Of a DNA stretch of 64,000 nucleotides, positions 58,849 to 64,000 are shown in pieces. Source of the stretch: Kushneria marisflavi (lineage in GTDB: Bacteria > Pseudomonadota > Gammaproteobacteria > Pseudomonadales > Halomonadaceae); assembly GCF_002157205.1 (NCBI RefSeq), contig NZ_CP021358.1, positions 2,666,001 through 2,730,000 of the forward strand. Direction: 5' to 3'. Position numbers and translations under genes: made by a program. The first letter of the stretch is position 1. The number at the start of each line of letters is the position of its first letter. Below the pieces are notes generated by a model. That model was not told the DNA's origin, made no database searches, and saw nothing but the letters and a program-made list of their open reading frames with translations.

Positions 58849-59406
58849 GTGATCAACGAGATCCAGAAAGACGCCGAAAGCCGCATGCAGAAAAGCGTTG
58901 AATCGCTGCATTCGACCTTTGGCAAGATCCGTACCGGGCGTGCCCACCCCAGCATTCTCGATGCCGTGCGCGTTGAATACTATGGTGCCGAGATGCCGCT
59001 TTCTCAGGTGGCCAATGTCAATGTCGAGGACGCTCGTACACTGTCCGTGGTGCCCTGGGAAAGGACCATGGTTCCCAAGGTGGAAAAGGCCATCATGACC
59101 GCAGATCTGGGCCTGAACCCCTCCACGGCCGGTACCGTTATTCGCGTACCGATGCCGGCGCTGACCGAAGAGACCCGCAAGGGCTATACCAGACAGGCGC
59201 GGGCCGAAGCCGAGCATGCAAAGGTGGCCGTGCGCAACATTCGACGTGATGCCAATGGGGATCTGAAAGCCCTTCTCAAGCAGAAGGAAATTTCGGAAGA
59301 TGAAGAGCGTCAGGCCCAGGACGGTATCCAGAAGCTGACCGATCGCTTCATTGCCGAGATCGACAAGTCGCTTGAGCAAAAGGAAAGCGATCTGATGCAG
59401 GTCTGA
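58849..59406 (+). CDS. frr: Ribosome recycling factor
   Basis: RRF splits post-termination ribosomes with EF-G. From GTG at 58849 the product has 185 residues, exactly the E. coli length. It shows [17 protein letters not shown] and the C-terminal helices [38 protein letters not shown] lies eight bases before the GTG; an ATG at 58771 inside pyrH is not supported. Confidence 0.97.
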   Translation: MINEIQKDAESRMQKSVESLHSTFGKIRTGRAHPSILDAVRVEYYGAEMPLSQVANVNVEDARTLSVVPWERTMVPKVEKAIMTADLGLNPSTAGTVIRVPMPALTEETRKGYTRQARAEAEHAKVAVRNIRRDANGDLKALLKQKEISEDEERQAQDGIQKLTDRFIAEIDKSLEQKESDLMQV

Positions 59407-59468
59407 GGTCCGGACCCGAAACCATCCGACTCAGGGCACGGCTTCGGCCGTGCCTGCAGTGAGAAGTC

Positions 59469-60212
59469 ATGACGCCTGACAAGTTTTCAAACATGCCCCG
59501 GCATGTGGCTATCATCATGGACGGCAACAATCGCTGGGCCAAGTCTCGTGGACTGTCCGGCGTGCGCGGTCACCATGCCGGAGTAGAGTCGGTCAGGGCC
59601 GTGATCAAGCGCGCGGCCGAACATCACCTTGAAGCCATTACCCTGTTTGCCTTTTCCAGTGAGAACTGGAAGCGTCCGGCGCAGGAGGTCAGTGCCCTGA
59701 TGGAGCTTTTCATCATGGCGCTCAAGCGTGAGGTCTCCCGACTGCATAAAAACGGTATCCGCCTATGCATCGTCGGTGACCGCTCGAAGCTATCTTCCTC
59801 CCTGAATCGTGCCATTGATCGAGCCGAGCATCTGACCCGTCATAACCAGGGGCTGAAACTGATCGTGGCCGTCAACTACGGTGGTCGCTGGGATATCGCC
59901 AGTGCCGCGCAGCGTCTCGCGCGCCAGGTTGAGGATGGTCAGTTGTCGGCCAATGACATTGACGAAGCGCTTTTTGAGCGTGAAATGTCAACGACAGGGA
60001 TCCCGGAAGTGGATCTTTGCATTCGTACCAGTGGCGAGCAGCGCATCAGTAACTTTATTCTCTGGCAAATGGCCTACGCAGAGTTCTACTTTTCACCACT
60101 ATACTGGCCTGACTTCGATGGCGATGCCTTCGATGAAGCATTGAGTGTTTATTCTGGTCGCAAGCGCCGTTTTGGCATGACCGACGAACAAATCGAGGTT
60201 CAGGGTGCTTAA
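59469..60212 (+). CDS. uppS: Undecaprenyl diphosphate synthase
   Basis: UppS makes the C55 lipid carrier for peptidoglycan and O-antigen from farnesyl diphosphate and isopentenyl diphosphate. The 247-residue cis-prenyltransferase has Asp18 in HVAIIMDGNNRWAKSRG, FAFSSENWKRP, and the C-terminal DLCIRTSGEQRISNFILWQ and YAEFYFSPLYWPDF. It overlaps the cdsA start by eight bases, so the two are translationally coupled. Confidence 0.97.
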   Translation: MTPDKFSNMPRHVAIIMDGNNRWAKSRGLSGVRGHHAGVESVRAVIKRAAEHHLEAITLFAFSSENWKRPAQEVSALMELFIMALKREVSRLHKNGIRLCIVGDRSKLSSSLNRAIDRAEHLTRHNQGLKLIVAVNYGGRWDIASAAQRLARQVEDGQLSANDIDEALFEREMSTTGIPEVDLCIRTSGEQRISNFILWQMAYAEFYFSPLYWPDFDGDAFDEALSVYSGRKRRFGMTDEQIEVQGA

Positions 60213-61002
60213 GCAACGGGTGTTGACAGCGCTGGCCATCGGGCCCACGTCACTGATACTGCTGTTTGTACTGGGGGGCGGCTGGTTTGCCACGTTCGTG
60301 GGCCTACTGGTCGCCGCTTCTGCATGGGAGTGGTCCAATCTTTCCGGCGGCGAGAGCCTCAAGGATCGCGCCCTGTTTACAGTGACACTGATTGCCCTGA
60401 TGGCGCTGGGTTGGTCCTCCGGTGCTGCCTTGCAGACCTGGCCACTGTGGATCGCGCTGGCCGGCTGGCTGCTCTGTCTCTACTGGGTCATCAGCTATCC
60501 CGACAATACTGACCAGTGGCGCAGCCGTGGGATGCGCTATGCCATGGGCCTGTGGGCGTTACTACCCTGCTGGGTCGGTTTGCTTTTGTTGCGCGAATCA
60601 CCGATATGGCTTCTGTACGTGCTGTTTCTGGTCTGGGGCGCCGATATCGCGGCCTATTTTGCCGGCCGTGCCTATGGCAATCGGAAGCTGGCCCCCAGGG
60701 TCAGCCCTGGCAAGTCCTGGGCCGGTGTTTACGGCGCGCTGGGCGGCACGGCTGTGCTTGCGCTGCTCATGGCACTCTTTCAGGGCATGGGTATTGGCCA
60801 GACGCTGGTACTGGTCATCATCAGCGCCATTGTTACTGGTGCCTCGGTGCTGGGCGATCTCAATGAGAGCATGCTCAAGCGCTATCGTGGCATCAAGGAC
60901 TCCGGCAATCTGTTGCCGGGACACGGCGGAGTGCTGGACAGAATCGACAGCCTGACCGCTGCCATTCCCATTTTTGCCCTGCTGGCACCCTGGATCGGTT
61001 AA
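60205..61002 (+). CDS. cdsA: Phosphatidate cytidylyltransferase
   Basis: CdsA makes CDP-diacylglycerol for phospholipid synthesis. The 265-residue protein has about eight membrane segments and the full CDS signature near the C-terminus, SVLGDLNESMLKRYRGIKDS followed by LLPGHGGVLDRIDSL. The start is GTG at 60205, inside the end of uppS. The order uppS-cdsA-dxr-rseP is standard. Confidence 0.96.
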   Translation: MLKQRVLTALAIGPTSLILLFVLGGGWFATFVGLLVAASAWEWSNLSGGESLKDRALFTVTLIALMALGWSSGAALQTWPLWIALAGWLLCLYWVISYPDNTDQWRSRGMRYAMGLWALLPCWVGLLLLRESPIWLLYVLFLVWGADIAAYFAGRAYGNRKLAPRVSPGKSWAGVYGALGGTAVLALLMALFQGMGIGQTLVLVIISAIVTGASVLGDLNESMLKRYRGIKDSGNLLPGHGGVLDRIDSLTAAIPIFALLAPWIG

Positions 61003-61110
61003 TTGTTGTCAGCATGCGGTTTTGTGGCCTGTAGCCGATGATCATGATTGAATCGGCTCGGGTCGCGCGTTTTGTGCCTCCCATCCGTTTCAGTTTTCAG
61101 GATCTCTTTC

Positions 61111-62301
61111 ATGCAGACCGTCACCCTGCTGGGGGCTACCGGTTCCATCGGTACCAGTGCCCTTGATGTTATCGAACGCCATCCTGACCGTTATCGTCTG
61201 CACGCACTGACTGCCCATTCGAGTGTTGAAAAGTTGTTGGCGCTGTGTCTAAAACATCAGCCCGAGCATGCGGTGCTGGGCAGTGAGGAGGAGGCTGATC
61301 AGCTTGGCGCAGCGCTGGAGGCACATCAGGTGGCCACCCGGGTCAGCTGGGGAGAGCAGGCGCTGTGTGAGGTGGCGGGTGCGGCAGAAGTGGTGGTTGC
61401 CGGCATTGTAGGTGCTGCCGGACTGATGCCGACGCTGGCCGCCGTTCGTGCCGGGCGGCGGGTTCTACTGGCCAACAAGGAAGCGCTGGTCATGAGCGGT
61501 GCGCTGTTCATGCGCGAAGTGGCTCGCTCTGGCGCCATACTGCTGCCGCTGGATTCCGAACATAATGCCATTTTTCAGTGTCTGCCGCGGGAGCATCGCG
61601 GTGGGCTCGAGCGTCACGGGATTACCCGGTTGCTGTTGACGGCATCAGGCGGCCCCTTCCGCGATCACGACCGGGCAGCACTGGCCCATGTGACGCCCGA
61701 TCAGGCCTGCGCGCACCCCAACTGGTCCATGGGACGCAAGATTTCGGTCGATAGCGCCACGCTGATGAACAAGGGGCTTGAGCTGATCGAAGCCTGCTGG
61801 CTGTTCGATGCCACGCCGGACCAGATTGATGTGGTTGTTCATCCACAAAGCGTGATTCACTCCATGGCCGCTTACAGCGACGGCTCGGTATTGGCCCAGC
61901 TGGGCAATCCGGACATGCGTACCCCCATCGCGCATGCGCTGGCCTGGCCCGAGCGTATTGATGCCGGTGTCAGACCGCTGGACCTCTTTGCCGTGGCACG
62001 CCTTGATTTTCAAACGCCTGACCTTGAAAGCTTCCCCTGTCTCAGACTGGCACGAGAAGCCATGATGACAGGTGGTACGACGCCTGCCGTACTCAACGCC
62101 GCCAACGAGATTGCCGTGGATGCCTTTCTGACCGGCAGTATCAGCTTTACCGATATTCCTTTCGTGGTTGAAACCGTCATGGGACGTATCGAACGTCGCA
62201 GTGCCGATGAGCTTGACGTGATCCTGGCGCAGGATCGTCTGGCGCGGCACGAGGCGCGGGTGGTTATTGATGAGCTGGCCATGACTGCTGCCGGAGGATA
62301 G
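61111..62301 (+). CDS. dxr: 1-deoxy-D-xylulose 5-phosphate reductoisomerase
   Basis: Dxr makes 2-C-methylerythritol 4-phosphate, the committed step of the MEP isoprenoid pathway that feeds uppS. The 396-residue protein has the NADPH motif [15 protein letters not shown] at the start, the metal ligands in [11 protein letters not shown], the substrate loop TASGGPFRD and [27 protein letters not shown] eight bases upstream supports 61111 over the earlier ATG at 61048. It ends two bases before rseP. Confidence 0.97.
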   Translation: MQTVTLLGATGSIGTSALDVIERHPDRYRLHALTAHSSVEKLLALCLKHQPEHAVLGSEEEADQLGAALEAHQVATRVSWGEQALCEVAGAAEVVVAGIVGAAGLMPTLAAVRAGRRVLLANKEALVMSGALFMREVARSGAILLPLDSEHNAIFQCLPREHRGGLERHGITRLLLTASGGPFRDHDRAALAHVTPDQACAHPNWSMGRKISVDSATLMNKGLELIEACWLFDATPDQIDVVVHPQSVIHSMAAYSDGSVLAQLGNPDMRTPIAHALAWPERIDAGVRPLDLFAVARLDFQTPDLESFPCLRLAREAMMTGGTTPAVLNAANEIAVDAFLTGSISFTDIPFVVETVMGRIERRSADELDVILAQDRLARHEARVVIDELAMTAAGG

Positions 62302-62303
62302 CC

Positions 62304-63653
62304 ATGGGAATCCTGCAAAATATCATCGCGGTCATTGTCGTACTTGGACTATTGATCACGATTCATGAGTTCGGCCATTTCTGGGTGGCAAGGCGCTGTG
62401 GCATTCGTGTCCTGCGATTTTCGGTGGGCTTTGGCAAGCCTCTGATCTCTCGAGTGGACCGTTACGGCACCGAGTTTGCCCTGGCCGCCATTCCGCTGGG
62501 CGGCTACGTCAAGATGCTTGATGAGTGTGAAGGCCCGGTTGATCCTTCCGAGCAGCATCTGGCCTTTAATCGCCAGCATGTGCTCAAGCGGATCGCTGTG
62601 GTGATCGCAGGACCGCTGGCCAACTTTATTCTGGCCGTGGTGGCCTACTGGGTCATGTTCATGGCCGGTACCACGGCCATCGTGCCCATGGTCGGCGAGG
62701 TCACGCCGGATTCGCCAGCCGCGCACGGCGGGCTGAAAAACGGTCAGGAGATTGTCTCCGTTCAGGGTCGGCAGACGCCAGACTGGAACGGGGTCAATCT
62801 GGCGCTGGTGGCCGAAATCGGGGCCACAGGCCATCTCGAAATCTCGACGCGCGACGAGCAGGGTCGGCTTGAATCACACCAGCTGCCGGTCGATAGCTTC
62901 ATGGCGCGGCAGGACCCGCCCGAACCATTGCGCACACTTGGCTTTGCGCCCTGGCGTCCGGATATCGCCCCGGTGATCGGTCAGGTCCTTGATAACAGCC
63001 CGGCTGCGAAGGGTGGCCTTGAGCCGGGTGATCGCATCAGGGCGGTGGATGGGCAGACCATCTCGACATGGGAGGCGCTGGTCTCGCGTGTTCAGGCGGC
63101 CGCCAATACGCCGCTTGAGCTGCAGATCGCACGCGCCGGGCGCGATATGACGGTCACGGTCACGCCCGAAGGGCGTGAGCAGGAGGGCACCATGGTTGGG
63201 TTCATGGGTGCCGGCGCAGGTAGTGTCAGCTGGCCGCAGGAGTACCAGCGCACGCTCGCCTGGGGGCCGCTGGGCGCCATGGGGCAGGCATTGTCGCGTA
63301 CAGGAGAAATGACCTCCCTGACCGTAGGGTCCATCGGTAAAATGATCACGGGGCTGATTTCACCTTCCAATCTGTCCGGACCGATCACGATCGCTCGGGT
63401 GGCAGGAGATTCCGCCCGGTCAGGCCTTGAAAGCTTCATCAGTTTTCTGGCTTACCTCTCCATCAGCCTCGGGGTGCTGAATCTGCTGCCGGTGCCGGTA
63501 CTGGATGGCGGACATCTCGTGTATTACGTCATCGAACTGGTGCGTGGTCGCCCGGTATCGGAGCGTATACAGGCGTTCGGGCTTCGTATCGGCATGGCCC
63601 TGATCGCCTCGCTGATGCTGATGGCCTTTTATTTTGACATCATGCGTCTTTGA
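62304..63653 (+). CDS. rseP: Site-2 zinc metalloprotease RseP
   Basis: RseP cleaves the anti-sigma factor RseA inside the membrane to release sigma-E, and removes signal-peptide remnants. The 449-residue protein has the HExxH site at His21, Glu22 and His25 (TIHEFGHFWVARRCG), two PDZ domains (about 115-190 and 205-285) and the third metal ligand in NLLPVPVLDGGHL near the C-terminus. About four membrane segments are visible. GGAGG lies close to the start. The next gene is a probable bamA. Confidence 0.97.
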   Translation: MGILQNIIAVIVVLGLLITIHEFGHFWVARRCGIRVLRFSVGFGKPLISRVDRYGTEFALAAIPLGGYVKMLDECEGPVDPSEQHLAFNRQHVLKRIAVVIAGPLANFILAVVAYWVMFMAGTTAIVPMVGEVTPDSPAAHGGLKNGQEIVSVQGRQTPDWNGVNLALVAEIGATGHLEISTRDEQGRLESHQLPVDSFMARQDPPEPLRTLGFAPWRPDIAPVIGQVLDNSPAAKGGLEPGDRIRAVDGQTISTWEALVSRVQAAANTPLELQIARAGRDMTVTVTPEGREQEGTMVGFMGAGAGSVSWPQEYQRTLAWGPLGAMGQALSRTGEMTSLTVGSIGKMITGLISPSNLSGPITIARVAGDSARSGLESFISFLAYLSISLGVLNLLPVPVLDGGHLVYYVIELVRGRPVSERIQAFGLRIGMALIASLMLMAFYFDIMRL

Positions 63654-63739
63654 CCGATTCGACGGTGTCAGACCCGACGGCCGGGGCGGTTGTCGCTGCA
63701 ATCATTACAAATTCTGTACCTGGCTCATGACGTCCGCGC

Positions 63740-63767
63740 TTGTCAGGGTGGTGGGGTTGTGTATAAG
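63740..63767 (+). promoter_or_regulatory. Possible promoter of bamA
   Basis: TTGTCA (5/6) and TATAAG (5/6) are 16 bases apart in the 310-base gap after rseP. The leader would be about 190 bases. No sigma-E-type element was recognised, and nothing else is seen in the gap. Confidence 0.5.
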
Positions 63768-63963
63768 GTGCCTGTTCTCGTTGGCGTGGTTGATGACTAC
63801 TGCTGACGTATCTGGGGTGTCATACTGGCCTTCCCGCTCGGAGCATCGATGTCGACAAGCGAAACGGTTTCCTTTTTGTTGGACCCTGTCAGGGCATTGG
63901 CATGAACCTTGAGCAAAAGCGGGCCCCGAGTGGGCGGAATTCTGTAACAAGCGAAATGACGGC

Positions 63964-64000
63964 ATGAAGATTAGAGCTACAGGTTGGGCGGTGTTGTTAA
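63964..64000 (+). CDS. bamA: Probable BamA, first codons only
   Basis: Only ATG and eleven further codons (MKIRATGWAVLL) are in the window. The basic start followed by hydrophobic residues looks like a signal peptide, and bamA is the universal neighbour of rseP in gammaproteobacteria. The identity therefore rests on position; the 310-base leader is longer than usual. Confidence 0.6.
   Translation, partial: MKIRATGWAVLL

Overview
The window reads as a chromosomal segment of a moderately GC-rich gammaproteobacterium, most probably a halophile or halotolerant member of the Halomonadaceae (Halomonas/Kushneria/Chromohalobacter type). This is an inference from gene order (coaBC-dut-algC-argB-slmA, map-glnD-dapD-dapE, rpsB-tsf-pyrH-frr-uppS-cdsA-dxr-rseP-bamA, rsmD/ftsY-ftsE-ftsX-rpoH, holD-like/rimI), from the Pseudomonas-like sizes of DapD and AlgC, and from the very acidic composition of several proteins. 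No rRNA, tRNA, CRISPR array, insertion sequence, prophage or recognisable defence island was seen; nearly every gene belongs to the core genome.

Layout. (1) 1-11.5 kb, all on the minus strand: the start of a porin gene preceded by a small EF-hand lipoprotein, then an oligopeptide ABC importer with one fused ATPase (OppDF type), one OppC, one OppB and four tandem OppA-type periplasmic binding proteins. Each of the three junctions between binding-protein genes carries a perfect stem-loop without a U-tract. (2) 11.7-18.4 kb, plus strand: prfB with the canonical +1 frameshift site, lysS, an acidic unknown, an MFS exporter, bolA, a HolD-like gene and rimI. (3) 18.4-25.7 kb: zapB-like and rsmD on the minus strand, divergent from ftsY (with a 48-bp-periodic acidic repeat domain), ftsE, ftsX, rpoH and an EAL phosphodiesterase. 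(4) 25.7-30.7 kb, minus strand: coaBC-dut-algC-argB-slmA. (5) 30.8-34.0 kb: three genes (class e(P4) acid phosphatase lipoprotein, Tat-exported SMP-30 lactonase with a LacI-type operator, zinc-independent MDR oxidoreductase) lie between coaBC and radC, which are adjacent in many relatives. (6) 34.1-39.2 kb, plus strand: radC, rpmB-rpmG, mutM, rlmI, a DUF2007 protein, trpS. (7) 39.3-49.0 kb: S9 peptidase, a YeeE/YedE sulfur-compound transporter, an unknown membrane protein, acnA, a small CPXCG protein, trxB, slyX and a membrane-anchored cold-shock-domain protein. (8) 49.0-55.8 kb, minus strand: map, glnD, ArsC/YffB-like, dapD, dapE and an unknown gene. (9) 55.9-64.0 kb, plus strand: rpsB-tsf-pyrH-frr-uppS-cdsA-dxr-rseP and the first codons of a probable bamA.

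The genes mostly serve translation (prfB, lysS, trpS, rpsB, tsf, frr, rpmB, rpmG, rsmD, rlmI, rimI, map), membrane and envelope synthesis (uppS, cdsA, dxr, rseP, ftsEX, ftsY, dapD/E) and peptide uptake. I found no clearly undescribed multi-gene system. The best leads are the four-receptor opp cluster with its junction hairpins, an 18-bp perfect inverted repeat formed by the coding end of rimI, the elongated HolD-like protein, the membrane-tethered cold-shock protein, and unexplained inverted repeats in the acnA, rpsB and tsf upstream regions. Start codons were adjusted wherever a ribosome binding site or family length argued for a shorter frame.
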